Below, piece by piece: positions 8,849 through 17,327 of a stretch of DNA of 64,000 nucleotides (positions within the stretch are counted from its first letter, which is position 1; each line of letters opens with the position of its first letter). This DNA comes from Rhizobium mayense (lineage in GTDB: Bacteria > Pseudomonadota > Alphaproteobacteria > Rhizobiales > Rhizobiaceae): positions 1 through 64,000 of the forward strand of contig NZ_JARFYM010000009.1 of assembly GCF_030272705.1 (NCBI RefSeq). Direction: 5' to 3'. Below the pieces are notes generated by a model. The model made no database searches. It had not been told where the DNA came from and was given only the letters and a program-made list of their open reading frames with translations. A program made the position numbers and the translations under genes.

Positions 8849-10411
8849 ATGAGCCATATTGAGAAGTCCGAGCAATTTAACTTGGACAATATTCGCAAGC
8901 AGGTTTCGGAAATACGCACCCGCAGCGCTGAGGAACAAAGCGACGATCATCAGGCCGGCGACATCAACGCTTACGCCCGTCAGATCGCCGAACAATTCCG
9001 TGAGGACAATCAGACGCCGGCAATCATCCTCGGGCAATACCGGCTTTTCGAATTCCTGTCGCTGCTCGCTGTCGGGCTTGCGGTTCTTTTCTTCCAGACC
9101 ACGCCCGGCGCCCATCCCTTCCTGACGGAAGCGGCCGTGACGATCGCGCTCTCCGGTCTCGCCATCGTCCTCCTGCAAGTGGCTGACGCCTACCAGATCC
9201 CGATACTGCGCGCGCCACACCGTTTCCCGCACCGCATCCTGGCGTCATGGGTGGCCGCATTTGCTGTGATGGCCCTCGCCCTATTTCCATTCAATCTCGA
9301 CCATATCTATTCGATCCGTGTCCTGGGGATCTGGTTCGCCGTCGGCGCAATCTTCCTCGCCGTCGCCCGCGGCGTGTTTGCCTACGGCATCCGCAACTGG
9401 GCGCGCAATGGCGTGATGGAAAGACGCGCCGTCATCGTCGGTGGTGGTGAACCGGCCAAGGAACTGATCCGCGCGCTCGAACATCAGCCCGACAACGACA
9501 TCCGCATCTGCGGGATCTTCGACGACCGCGGCGAAAAGCGCTCGCCCGTGATGGTCGCCGGCTACCCGAAACTCGGCACCGTCGCCGAGCTGGTCGAATT
9601 CGCCCGGCTGACGCGCGTCGATATGCTGATCATCGCGCTGCCCATCAGCGCCGAGGACCGCATTCTGCAGCTCCTTCGAAAGCTTTGGGTGCTACCCGTC
9701 GATATCCGCCTGGCGGCGCATGCCAACAAGTTGCGCTTCCGCCCCCGCGCCTATTCGCATGTCGGCGCGGTGCCGATGCTCGACATCTTCAACAAGCCGA
9801 TCCGCGATTGGGATGGCGTCGCCAAGCGCGTTTTCGATGTCTTCTTCAGCCTGCTCGCGCTTTGCCTGCTCTGGCCGATCATGCTCGGCGCGGCGATCGC
9901 CGTGAAGACGACGTCCAAGGGGCCGATCTTCTTCATGCAGAAGCGCCACGGCTTCAACAACGAGATCATCAAAGTCTTCAAATTCCGCTCCATGTACACC
10001 AACATGAGCGACCCGACGGCCCGCAATGCGGTAACGAAGAACGATCCGCGTGTTACGCCGGTCGGACGTTTCATCCGCAAGACCTCGATCGACGAATTGC
10101 CGCAGCTGTTCAACGTGCTGCTCGGCAGCCTCTCGCTCGTCGGCCCGCGCCCGCATGCCGTGTTGGCGGCAAGCCACAATCGCGTTTACGCCGACGTGGT
10201 CGAAGGCTATTTCGCCCGTCATCGCGTCAAACCCGGCGTCACCGGCTGGGCGCAGATCAATGGCTGGCGCGGCGAGATCGACAGCGACGACAAGATCAAG
10301 TTCCGCACGGCTTACGATCTCTACTACATCGAGAACTGGTCGCTGTTCTTCGATCTGAAGATCCTTTTTCTGACGCCCTTCCGTCTTCTCAACACGGAAA
10401 ACGCCTATTGA
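8849..10411 (+). CDS. WcaJ-like undecaprenyl-phosphate sugar-phosphate transferase
   Basis: A 520-residue polyprenyl glycosylphosphotransferase that starts repeat-unit synthesis by moving a hexose-1-phosphate (usually glucose) from a nucleotide sugar to undecaprenyl phosphate. A hydrophilic N-terminus (about 1-65) precedes four membrane segments, a Rossmann-like CoA-binding domain ([19 protein letters not shown]), a fifth hydrophobic segment ([20 protein letters not shown]) and the catalytic domain with [32 protein letters not shown] and [16 protein letters not shown]. All signature blocks are intact. It couples directly to the next gene: its TGA overlaps that gene's TTG start. UppE of Agrobacterium belongs to this class. 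Confidence 0.92.
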   Translation: MSHIEKSEQFNLDNIRKQVSEIRTRSAEEQSDDHQAGDINAYARQIAEQFREDNQTPAIILGQYRLFEFLSLLAVGLAVLFFQTTPGAHPFLTEAAVTIALSGLAIVLLQVADAYQIPILRAPHRFPHRILASWVAAFAVMALALFPFNLDHIYSIRVLGIWFAVGAIFLAVARGVFAYGIRNWARNGVMERRAVIVGGGEPAKELIRALEHQPDNDIRICGIFDDRGEKRSPVMVAGYPKLGTVAELVEFARLTRVDMLIIALPISAEDRILQLLRKLWVLPVDIRLAAHANKLRFRPRAYSHVGAVPMLDIFNKPIRDWDGVAKRVFDVFFSLLALCLLWPIMLGAAIAVKTTSKGPIFFMQKRHGFNNEIIKVFKFRSMYTNMSDPTARNAVTKNDPRVTPVGRFIRKTSIDELPQLFNVLLGSLSLVGPRPHAVLAASHNRVYADVVEGYFARHRVKPGVTGWAQINGWRGEIDSDDKIKFRTAYDLYYIENWSLFFDLKILFLTPFRLLNTENAY

Positions 10412-11670
10412 CCGCGATCGATCTCTCCTATCGGCGCGTCGACCGGCCGCAGCTCGCAGCGATGCGGCTGATCGGCACCGCTTGCGTCGCCTTCGGGGTC
10501 TTTCTGTCGGGCTTCGTCATTGCCGAACCGGCGCCCTATGAGCTGTGGGTCGCCTTTCTCATTGGCGTCTGGTTCATCCTCGGGTTGAAAATCTCGCGCA
10601 ATGTCGCGCCGCTCCTGGCGCTGTTCCTGACGTTCAACGTCGGCGGCATGCTGTCGCTGACGCAGATGCGCGATCTCGGCGCAAACGCTCATCTCGACGG
10701 GCCGATCTATGTCGCCGTCTCCACCTTCCTGGCGCTGAGTTCGGTCTTCTATGCCGCGATCATCGAAGACAGCGAAAAGCGCTTGAAGCTGATCTTCAAT
10801 ACCTGGGTGATCGCCGCGCTGATCACGGCGAGCCTTGGCATTCTCGGCTACTTCCACGCCTTTTCGGGCGCCGAAATCTTCACCCGGTACGATCGCGCCA
10901 TGGGGGCGTTCCAAGACCCCAACGTCTTTGGTCCCTACCTGGTGACACCGACCATCTACCTGATGCACGGCATCCTGATCGGTGACTTGAAGAAGGCGCC
11001 GATCAAAGGGATCGGCCTGTTCGTTCTGGCCTTCGGCATCTTCCTCTCCTTCTCGCGCGCCGCCTGGGGATTGTTCTCCTTCGCCTCGGTGATGCTGATC
11101 TTCTGCATGCTGCTGAAACACCGCAGCAATGCTTTCCGGCTGCGCATTCTGGTCATGTCGCTGACGGCGATCATCCTCATGGTCGTCCTCCTGGTCGTCG
11201 CGCTGCAGTTCCATCAGGTGAGCGACCTGTTCTCGACGCGCACACAACTCGTGCAGGACTATGATGGCGGTCATCTCGGCCGTTTCGAACGTCATCGCAT
11301 CGGCTTCATGCTGTCGATGGAACGGCCGCTCGGCATCGGCCCGCTCGTCTTCTCCACCCTCTTTCGCGAGGACGAGCACAATATCTGGCTGAAAACGCTG
11401 ACCACTTATGGCTGGCTCGGCTTCTTCTGCTGGGTCAGCATGATCTGCTGGACGGTCTATATCGGCTTCCGCAACCTTTTGAAGGAGCGGCCCTGGCAGC
11501 CTTACCTGATGATCGCCTGGATCGTCATTCTCGGCCATGTCGGCATCGGCAACGTCATCGACACCGACCATTGGCGCCATCTCTACATGCTGATCGGCAT
11601 CGTCTGGGGCTGCGGCGCACTCGAGCAACAGTATCAGCGTAGCTTGACCCGAAGGGGAGCCGCACCGTGA
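10408..11670 (+). CDS. Wzy/O-antigen-ligase-like membrane protein
   Basis: A protein of about 420 residues with some ten hydrophobic segments and a large loop near the C-terminal third, the layout of the Wzy_C / O-antigen ligase superfamily. The loop carries GAFQDPNVFGPYLVTPTIYL and GHLGRFERHRIGFMLSMERPLGIGP, with DEHNIWLKTLTTYGWLG, where histidines and arginines used in polymerisation or ligation are usually found. It is probably the polymerase of the locus. The start is set at the TTG at 10408, which overlaps the upstream stop as TTGA; the next in-frame ATG is at 10462. The frame extends upstream to 9685 only as out-of-frame sequence of the previous gene. It overlaps the next gene by GTGA. 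Confidence 0.82.
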   Translation: MTAIDLSYRRVDRPQLAAMRLIGTACVAFGVFLSGFVIAEPAPYELWVAFLIGVWFILGLKISRNVAPLLALFLTFNVGGMLSLTQMRDLGANAHLDGPIYVAVSTFLALSSVFYAAIIEDSEKRLKLIFNTWVIAALITASLGILGYFHAFSGAEIFTRYDRAMGAFQDPNVFGPYLVTPTIYLMHGILIGDLKKAPIKGIGLFVLAFGIFLSFSRAAWGLFSFASVMLIFCMLLKHRSNAFRLRILVMSLTAIILMVVLLVVALQFHQVSDLFSTRTQLVQDYDGGHLGRFERHRIGFMLSMERPLGIGPLVFSTLFREDEHNIWLKTLTTYGWLGFFCWVSMICWTVYIGFRNLLKERPWQPYLMIAWIVILGHVGIGNVIDTDHWRHLYMLIGIVWGCGALEQQYQRSLTRRGAAP

Positions 11671-12872
11671 ATATGAATGTCGGCATCAAACGCCTGTCGC
11701 TGCTGCAAGTTCTCGAACCAAGCGGCGGCGGTTCCGGGCGTCATTTCCTCGATCTCTGCCGTGCCATGCAGCGCCGCGGCCATTCGGTGACGGCAATCTA
11801 TTCTCCGGTGCGTGCCGAAGCGGCTTTCGTAGCAGAGTTGGAGGGCATGGGCCTCGACAGTGTCCTCCCTCTCGCCATGCGGCGCGCGCCCGGGCCATGG
11901 GATATCACCGCCTGGTGGCAAATTCGCAAGATCGTTGCCCGGCACGGGCCGTTCCATCTAATTCACGGCCACAGTTCCAAGGCGGGAGCGCTGACGCGGC
12001 TGAGATTGCCAGGCCCGCATATCCCCGTGATTTATACGCCGCACGCTTTCCGCACCATGGATCCGACGCTCGGTTCCAAAGGTCGGATGATCTATGGCGG
12101 CATCGAGAGACTGCTTGGCACCTGGCTGTCCGACCGCCTGATCTGCGTGTCCCGCGATGAATATAATCACGCGCTGTTGCTCGGCATTCCGGAGGCTCGG
12201 CTCCGTATCGTCGTCAACGGCGTCAGCGCGCCGCCATCCGGTCAGCGCGCCGCCATTCGTGCGCGCTACGGAATACCGCAGGACGCGCTGCTTTTCGGTT
12301 TTGTCGGCCGGCTGACCCCGCAAAAGGCACCGGAGCGGCTCGTTGAAGCTTTTGCCCTCGTAGCGAAGCAGCTGCCACAAGCGCACCTGCTGATGATCGG
12401 GGTCGGCGAACTGGCCGAGACCGTCAGCGACATGATCAAGGCCGCCGGGCTCGAAGACCGCGCCCACCTCGATGGCGTTATTCCCGGCGCCACCGCGGTC
12501 GACGCCTTCGACGTCGTCGTCATGCCGAGCCGCTACGAGGCCATGTCCTATGTCATGCTGGAAGCTGCTGCCGGCGGCAAGCCGCTGCTTCTGACCGATG
12601 TCGGCGGCGCGCGCACGGTGATCGAGCCCGGCAAGAACGGCTTTATCGTCGCCAACAGTGACGATTCGTCGGAACTGGCCGCAGCGATGATGCGCTTTGC
12701 CGACCCCAAATTGCTGCGAAGCTTCACCGCCGAGGCGCGGCGGCGCAAGGACGGCTATACGCTCGTTGGCATGGCCGATGCGACCGAGGAAATCTACTTC
12801 GAATTGCTTGGCTATCGCGCTCCTAACATCCTGAGAGCACCGGAAAAAATGGTCCTGCGCAGCGCCTCCTAA
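11667..12872 (+). CDS. GT4-family glycosyltransferase
   Basis: A 401-residue GT-B glycosyltransferase, last gene of the polysaccharide operon. The N-terminal domain has LQVLEPSGGGSGRHFLDLCRA and HLIHGHSSKAGALTRLR. The C-terminal domain has FVGRLTPQKAPERLVEAFALV, MIGVGELAETV, the EX7E region MPSRYEAMSYVMLEAAAGGKP and LLTDVGGARTVIEPGKNGF. Its organisation parallels the other GT4 gene at 7627, but the two are clearly different sequences. The GTG start at 11667 overlaps the upstream TGA (GTGA), which implies translational coupling. Donor sugar unknown. A small palindrome lies 50 bases downstream. Confidence 0.87.
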   Translation: MNMNVGIKRLSLLQVLEPSGGGSGRHFLDLCRAMQRRGHSVTAIYSPVRAEAAFVAELEGMGLDSVLPLAMRRAPGPWDITAWWQIRKIVARHGPFHLIHGHSSKAGALTRLRLPGPHIPVIYTPHAFRTMDPTLGSKGRMIYGGIERLLGTWLSDRLICVSRDEYNHALLLGIPEARLRIVVNGVSAPPSGQRAAIRARYGIPQDALLFGFVGRLTPQKAPERLVEAFALVAKQLPQAHLLMIGVGELAETVSDMIKAAGLEDRAHLDGVIPGATAVDAFDVVVMPSRYEAMSYVMLEAAAGGKPLLLTDVGGARTVIEPGKNGFIVANSDDSSELAAAMMRFADPKLLRSFTAEARRRKDGYTLVGMADATEEIYFELLGYRAPNILRAPEKMVLRSAS

Positions 12873-12924
12873 GGGATAAGGGAAGAATGCAGCACCATTT
12901 TAAGTTCGCACATGATCCCTATCC

Positions 12925-12944
12925 GAAAATCGGTTCCGATTTTC
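12925..12944. terminator. Palindrome at the end of the polysaccharide operon
   Basis: GAAAATCGG-TT-CCGATTTTC is a perfect 9-bp inverted repeat with a 2-base spacer, 52 bases after the last glycosyltransferase stop. It has only a weak T-run downstream (AGGTTT). The sequence resembles a short palindrome scattered between genes in many Rhizobiaceae chromosomes. It may end or stabilise the 3' end of the operon transcript, or be a repeat copy with no role here. Confidence 0.4.
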
Positions 12945-12968
12945 AGGTTTATGCGCTAAATTTAAGTC

Positions 12969-13259
12969 ATGATTACATCAGCGCAATTACGTGGCGCACG
13001 CGCCATGCTCGGACTGACAACAGAAACGCTTGCCACTGAGAGCAAGCTGCCCGTAACAACCATTGAAGCGCTGGAAACGGACGTCAGTTCGGTGGAAGCG
13101 AAAGCGCTTGTTGCAGTTCGCTCCGTTTTGGAATCCCTTGGCATATCGTTCATTGCCAGCGGAAGCGACGAAGCCGGCGGCGCCGGCATCCGCTTCAAGC
13201 ATTGGGCCGAAGACGGCGGCATCCGACCGGAAAACCTGAACGCCACCAACGACGATTGA
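12969..13259 (+). CDS. XRE-like helix-turn-helix regulator (small)
   Basis: A 96-residue protein whose first 60 residues form a helix-turn-helix unit (SAQLRGARAMLGLTTETLATESKLPVTTIEALE), followed by a short C-terminal segment ending in the ISFIASGSDEAGGAGIRF motif. That motif recurs in small rhizobial XRE-type regulators. It is probably a DNA-binding protein. There is no good ribosome site, only AAATTTAAGTC before the ATG. It stands alone between the polysaccharide operon and a convergent esterase gene, and its targets are unknown. Confidence 0.65.
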   Translation: MITSAQLRGARAMLGLTTETLATESKLPVTTIEALETDVSSVEAKALVAVRSVLESLGISFIASGSDEAGGAGIRFKHWAEDGGIRPENLNATNDD

Positions 13260-13319
13260 AATCCCCTGCATTGAAAGCCAGGATTTTGCCCAAACCGATC
13301 TAGCCTGAAGGTCTCAGCG

Positions 13320-14342
13320 TTAGATTTTAGCCAATCCCCAGCTCCGAACCAATTCCGCCGGCGCAGAGATTGCGGCGGGCAAAATGAAGCGTTCGGTATC
13401 GTTGGCCGGCTCCCTGCCTTCGACGACAGGACCGATCGGCAAGCCGTGGCCGAAGTCGTTTAGGGTCACCAATTCCAGCACTTTGTCGCCGTAGTCGTTA
13501 CGCCATTCGCGACGCTCTCCGCCTTCGAATAGGCGCAACCGACCCTTGGTCTGCGGACGCTCGTGTACGGCCAGCCACTGCGCCACCGACGCTTCGGCAT
13601 TGCCAAACGACACGAGGTCGTCATCGGTCCCGTGCCAGACGGAGATTGCCGGGAAACGGGCGGCATCCGGCGACACTTCGCGGACGAGTTCCGCCCATTT
13701 TTCGGCCGGACGCACGGCGGCTCTCTTCATCACATCCAGGGCGGCCATGGCATCGCGGGCGGCGCCGAAAGGCAGGCCACCGATGACGGCACCGGCTGCA
13801 AACAGCTCCGGATAGGTGGCAAGCAGAGCAGAAGCCATGGCGCCGCCGGCCGACAGGCCCATGACGAAGATCTTGCTATTGTCGATTTTGTGTAGCTGGC
13901 GGCTGAAATCGATCATCTCGCGGATCGAACCCAGTTCACCGCGGTCACGCGTCACCAGGCTGGGGCGGAACCAATTGAAACAGAGATTGGCGTTGTTGGA
14001 GCGCTTCTGCACGGCGTAGAGCACGGCGAAGCCATGTTGGCGCGCCAAGGCAGTCCAACCGCTGGCGCGATCGAAATCCTCGGCATTCTGGTGACAGCCG
14101 TGCAGGACGACAACCAGAGGCATCGGGCCTTCGACACCCGGCGGCACGTATTCCAGCATGCGCAGGTCGCCAGGATTGCGGCCGAACCACAAGACCTCCG
14201 TCAGACGCTGCGGTACCAGTTGCGTGGATACGCGCCGGCGGGCCGGCTGCGATTGCGGCCGCGTCATGGGGAATTTGAGCTGTGGGAACTCGACGGAATC
14301 AACGAGCAAACGGCGAAGCCGGCTCGGAACTTTGAAATTCAT
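13320..14342 (-). CDS. PHB-depolymerase-family esterase
   Basis: A 340-residue alpha/beta hydrolase of the esterase PHB / LpqC type. Visible parts are the oxyanion-hole region PLVVVLHGCHQNAEDFDRASGW, the nucleophile elbow VMGLSAGGAMASALL (GxSxG), the acid region VWHGTDDDLVSFGNA and a late histidine in LNDFGHGLPIGP. The substrate may be polyhydroxyalkanoate oligomers or feruloyl-type esters; sequence does not decide. There is no obvious signal peptide, and the basic N-terminus (MNFKVPSRLRRLL) argues for a cytoplasmic enzyme. The ATG at 14342 follows AAAGG at suitable spacing. Single gene, convergent with the regulator at 12969. Confidence 0.8.
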   Translation of the reverse strand: MNFKVPSRLRRLLVDSVEFPQLKFPMTRPQSQPARRRVSTQLVPQRLTEVLWFGRNPGDLRMLEYVPPGVEGPMPLVVVLHGCHQNAEDFDRASGWTALARQHGFAVLYAVQKRSNNANLCFNWFRPSLVTRDRGELGSIREMIDFSRQLHKIDNSKIFVMGLSAGGAMASALLATYPELFAAGAVIGGLPFGAARDAMAALDVMKRAAVRPAEKWAELVREVSPDAARFPAISVWHGTDDDLVSFGNAEASVAQWLAVHERPQTKGRLRLFEGGERREWRNDYGDKVLELVTLNDFGHGLPIGPVVEGREPANDTERFILPAAISAPAELVRSWGLAKI

Positions 14343-14559
14343 CTTGGACCTTTCAAATTATCCGCGCCCGCCGTTGTTGATTTTGTTTGGTGGGCCACGG
14401 CCGCACATCAACCCGCAGGGGTAAGCAAATCGAGCAATCGACTCTGTTTGTGCGATGCAGCAAATATAAGGCAGCGAAATGAGTTCGAACAGTCACAATG
14501 CATCATTGCTGCTATGTGAAATCGGCCTAAATCGATTAGAGGGCTGACGGCGAAACGCG

Positions 14560-14772
14560 TCAGAGATAGGCTCTCGCCAGCGCGAGAAGCTTCGCGTCTT
14601 CCTTCACGCCCTGGCGATAGAGCTGGATAATCAGCGCGCCGAGACGCTCCGCTTCAGGGCTGCGGAAATTGATGCCCCGATCCTCGCACACAGCATCCAA
14701 CACCTTTTCCAAACGATCCAAATCGTCTGAAAACAAGGGTAAATCCTGTGGATGGATGGAGGTTTCCAACAT
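14560..14772 (-). CDS. Conserved hypothetical small protein
   Basis: A predicted 70-residue acidic, soluble, mainly helical protein (LFSDDLDRLEKVLDAVCEDRGINF, then EAERLGALIIQLYRQGVKEDAKLLALARAYL). The ATG at 14772 is chosen over a frame start at 14943, because the sequence upstream is low in coding character and the remaining length is a compact domain. I recall similar proteins of about 70 residues as conserved hypotheticals in Rhizobiaceae, but know no function. No partner gene is adjacent. Confidence 0.55.
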   Translation of the reverse strand: MLETSIHPQDLPLFSDDLDRLEKVLDAVCEDRGINFRSPEAERLGALIIQLYRQGVKEDAKLLALARAYL

Positions 14773-15031
14773 AGGCGCCGCCTCGTCCGTCGGGCAGACG
14801 CAAACAGGCTCGCCGGTGCCCGCATTTAAACCGACGAAACATAAAGTGACTATGCGCTTCGCACCGGAGCTTGGCAAGGAAGGTTTTGTAGGTGCGGCCT
14901 TTAATCTTGAAGCATTGCTGCTTCCCAGGAATTCACGCCACAATCTTCACGACACTACAATTTTAAGTTACCCGATCACCAAGCCTTCATCGGAGCCTGG
15001 CATAAGAGGCCGCGGATACGGAGACCTCTCG

Positions 15032-15418
15032 ATGAACAAACAGATGATATGGGCCGCACTGCTCTTGCTCGGCGCGGCGGCGCCGACCTTTTCACAGTCT
15101 CTCTCGGCACTGCCGTTGCGCAATCCCCACCAGCTTCCCGAAGGCTATATTTCTGTGCAATCCGGGATATCGCTTTCCATCCCGATCGCCGATGGCAACG
15201 ATGAACAACAGCAGCGGGATGCGATCAAATCCTTCTATCGAATTGCGGCCAGCAACTGCACGGCGCTGCTCGACACGATCGCGGACGATTGCCAGCTCAA
15301 CGGCCTCTCCAGCAATACCGATGTCATCAATATCGACGGCCGCGGGCCGAAGCTGACGGTGCGCGGCCAGGTGACAATGGCGGTCAAGCTGAAGGCTCCG
15401 GCAGCCGCCACGAAGTGA
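15032..15418 (+). CDS. Hypothetical periplasmic protein
   Basis: A 128-residue protein with a typical signal peptide (MNKQMIWAALLLLGAAAPTFSQS) and a mature part of about 105 residues without membrane helices. Two cysteines (NCTALLDT and DDCQLNGL), 13 residues apart, could form a disulfide. The ATG at 15032 follows GGAGA; longer frames back to 14669 run through non-coding sequence. The family is not recognised. Periplasmic location is inferred from the leader alone. It is followed 90 bases later by an SNase-like gene. Confidence 0.6.
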   Translation: MNKQMIWAALLLLGAAAPTFSQSLSALPLRNPHQLPEGYISVQSGISLSIPIADGNDEQQQRDAIKSFYRIAASNCTALLDTIADDCQLNGLSSNTDVINIDGRGPKLTVRGQVTMAVKLKAPAAATK

Positions 15419-15510
15419 AACAAGAGTCCGACGCGACACCGGCAACCTGAAAGCCAACGGATCGGTAAGAAATCTTGGCGATAATTCCCGCGTAATCGAG
15501 GGATGAAGCC

Positions 15511-16185
15511 ATGGCAAAAGCGAAACGGCGCACGCGGCGCAAGCCACAGTCCAATGCGGGCAATTCGATGTGGCTATGGGGCATAGTCGGTCTGGCAGCC
15601 GTGGGGGGCATTTTCGCCTATCAACATCGCCGGGAAATGCCGTCATTGCAGGCATACACCGGCTCCATCGGCGGTCGGCATGTGGCGCAGGATGCTCCGG
15701 TGCCGACTGCCAAGCCGAAAATAAGAACGGCGGCCGCCGCTCCCGAACGGGCGCCTTCAACGCTGCCGGTCCCTCCCAAAATCATTCCCGTTGCCGTGCC
15801 GGCGGACCGGACGCTCGCGGCTGCCCCGCCTGAGAGCGCAGGGCGATTCGGCCTGTGCGGCGGCGAAACCGGCATGAACTGTGTCGTCGACGGCAACACT
15901 TTCTGGCAGAATGGGATCAAAATCCGCCTGGCGGACATCGATGTGCCTGATATCGAGCCGTCGCATTGCGCCGTCGAACGGCAAAAAGCCGCCGCCGCGA
16001 AACTGCGGCTGCAAGCCCTTCTTAACGACGACACTTTCGTCCTCTCCGCCAGCGGGCGCGGTGACGATCAGCATGGCGGCGTATACCGCATCGCGATGCG
16101 TGCCGGCCGGTCCATCGGCGATCGGTTGGTGGCCGAGGGGCTGGCCCGCCGCTGGACGGGGCAGACGGCGTCGTGGTGCGGCTGA
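15511..16185 (+). CDS. Thermonuclease-like (SNase) membrane-anchored protein
   Basis: A 224-residue protein: basic N-terminus, one membrane helix (WLWGIVGLAAVGGIFAYQH), a Pro/Ala-rich linker, then a staphylococcal-nuclease-like domain from about residue 120 (NCVVDGNTFWQNGIKIRLADIDVPDIE, HCAVERQKAAAAKLRLQALL, GRSIGDRLVAEGLARRW). The first catalytic Arg (IRLADID) is present. The usual D-x-Y-G-R block reads DDQHGGVYRI, so the second catalytic Arg is displaced or lost. It may be a weak nuclease or a non-catalytic domain in the periplasm. It lies upstream of tRNA-Pro, in the same direction. Confidence 0.75.
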   Translation: MAKAKRRTRRKPQSNAGNSMWLWGIVGLAAVGGIFAYQHRREMPSLQAYTGSIGGRHVAQDAPVPTAKPKIRTAAAAPERAPSTLPVPPKIIPVAVPADRTLAAAPPESAGRFGLCGGETGMNCVVDGNTFWQNGIKIRLADIDVPDIEPSHCAVERQKAAAAKLRLQALLNDDTFVLSASGRGDDQHGGVYRIAMRAGRSIGDRLVAEGLARRWTGQTASWCG

Positions 16186-16359
16186 GTCAATGATCGAGGC
16201 CACAAAAGTTCAGCCCTCGATCGTCATGTGAAACCTGGCGAGAAGGGACATGGCAGCAGCCTTCCCGCGCGACTTGTCCCATTTTTATTCCGGCGATCGC
16301 ATTTTCCACTTGCATCCTGAAAGCTGAAACCATAAACGAAACAAGCCTTTTCGGCAGGT

Positions 16360-16436
<77 letters not shown>

Positions 16437-16444
16437 TTAAAATC

Positions 16445-16470
16445 AATCACTTAGCCCCAGATAAGTGATT
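16445..16470. terminator. Hairpin after tRNA-Pro
   Basis: AATCACTTA-GCCCCAGA-TAAGTGATT is a perfect 9-bp stem with an 8-base loop, starting nine bases after the tRNA 3' end. The stem is AT-rich and only TT follows, so it is weak as an intrinsic terminator, though its position suits tRNA transcript termination or processing. It could also be an arm-type recombination site next to the tRNA. Confidence 0.4.
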
Positions 16471-16940
16471 TGGCTAAAGTCATTGTGGCCAGAAGCGAAC
16501 CTCCAGAAATCACATAAAAGCTGCCTGACCATTCCATCAAGCTGTGGGCAGCAGCTTGCACTGTGCTGTGAGCGGCTGGCTCAAACCACGGATGAACTCC
16601 TCGTTTCGAATTTGCGTAAGATTGGTAAGCGCACCGAACACAGTGTTCGATTCGCCTGGCAACAGAACATCCGGCACTGGAAAAGGCGAAAGTGGGCGGC
16701 CAGATCATATTGGGCACTAGACCTGACCGCCTGGGCACCGCGAGGGCTGCGGCAGTTCCCACACTGCCAGACGAAAATTATGCGAGCCTTAGGAAACCCA
16801 ACCTCTACTGGCCACCATCGAAAAAATCGTCAAAAAAGAGTATCACCGAGGTCGTTGGCTCTGTGGCCGCCATGTCTCACGGGATTGGCTGGGCGTTAAC
16901 GGCAAGACACCCGCAAACACTACACCACATTTTCATCACC
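16471..16940. other. Gene-poor stretch downstream of tRNA-Pro
   Basis: About 470 bases with no gene I can support. Frames of 99 to 144 codons exist on both strands (for example plus 16465-16899 and minus 16451-16762). They are Trp/Cys/Arg-rich, unlike rhizobial proteins, and lack ribosome sites. Base composition is less GC-rich than neighbouring coding DNA. It may be decayed accessory DNA left beside the tRNA, but no integrase remnant or duplicate of the tRNA 3' end was found. Confidence 0.4.
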
Positions 16941-16980
16941 GGAACCTTTGGTGCAGCCAAAGGTTTATCGTGTGGAGGAG
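16941..16980 (+). promoter_or_regulatory. Possible EcfG-type stress promoter with palindrome
   Basis: GGAAC (16941-16945), 16 bases, then GGTT (16962-16965) resembles the alphaproteobacterial EcfG consensus GGAAC-N16/17-CGTT, with one mismatch in the -10 element. The same bases contain a perfect hairpin AACCTTTGG-TGCAG-CCAAAGGTT (16943-16965). A strong ribosome site GGAGGAG (16975-16980) and an ATG at 16988 follow at the distance expected for a short leader. Confidence 0.45.
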
Positions 16981-16987
16981 TATTACC

Positions 16988-17233
16988 ATGAGCAACGACC
17001 CCAATGGGCCAAGCCCAGACCTGAGAACGACACCACTCTCGCGCCGCCCTCCTTGGGCGCAATGGCTGGTTATCTTGGCGGCGATTATTCTAGCCGCACT
17101 GGCGTGGAGCCTCTGGCCTCGCACAAGCCCGATGAATACAACAGCTCCACCGGCTGAGACCACCACGACGCAGCCGCCAGCAACGTCGACGCCGCCTGCG
17201 ACAGCACCCGCACAGCAAGCGCCTGCGCAGTAA
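16988..17233 (+). CDS. Small single-pass membrane protein with Pro/Thr tail
   Basis: An 81-residue protein: a short cytoplasmic N-terminus (MSNDPNGPSPDLRTTPLSRR), one membrane helix (WAQWLVILAAIILAALAWSLW) and a low-complexity Thr/Pro/Ala tail of about 35 residues. The ATG is fixed by GGAGGAG eight bases upstream. No family is recognised. The possible EcfG promoter suggests stress induction. Comparable short, anchored, Pro/Ala-rich proteins are frequent and uncharacterised in Rhizobium. Confidence 0.6.
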   Translation: MSNDPNGPSPDLRTTPLSRRPPWAQWLVILAAIILAALAWSLWPRTSPMNTTAPPAETTTTQPPATSTPPATAPAQQAPAQ

Positions 17234-17327
17234 TAAGGAAAGGGCCGCTGGCATTGGCGGGCTTTACATGAAGGTTCAGCGCGTCAGGTCCCTTGATGTT
17301 TATGGATGTCATCACAATATTTTAGGT

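Noticed and set aside
9685-10407. N-terminal 241 codons of the frame that contains the Wzy-like gene
   Set aside because: This part is the out-of-frame reading of the WcaJ-like catalytic domain. The membrane protein proper starts at the TTG at 10408.
14669-15031. N-terminal extension of the periplasmic protein frame
   Set aside because: Sequence before 15032 has no coding character, and the signal peptide and ribosome site set the start at 15032.
16465-16899. 144-codon frame downstream of tRNA-Pro as a gene
   Set aside because: No ribosome site, unusual Trp/Cys/Arg-rich composition and overlapping frames on the other strand of similar length.
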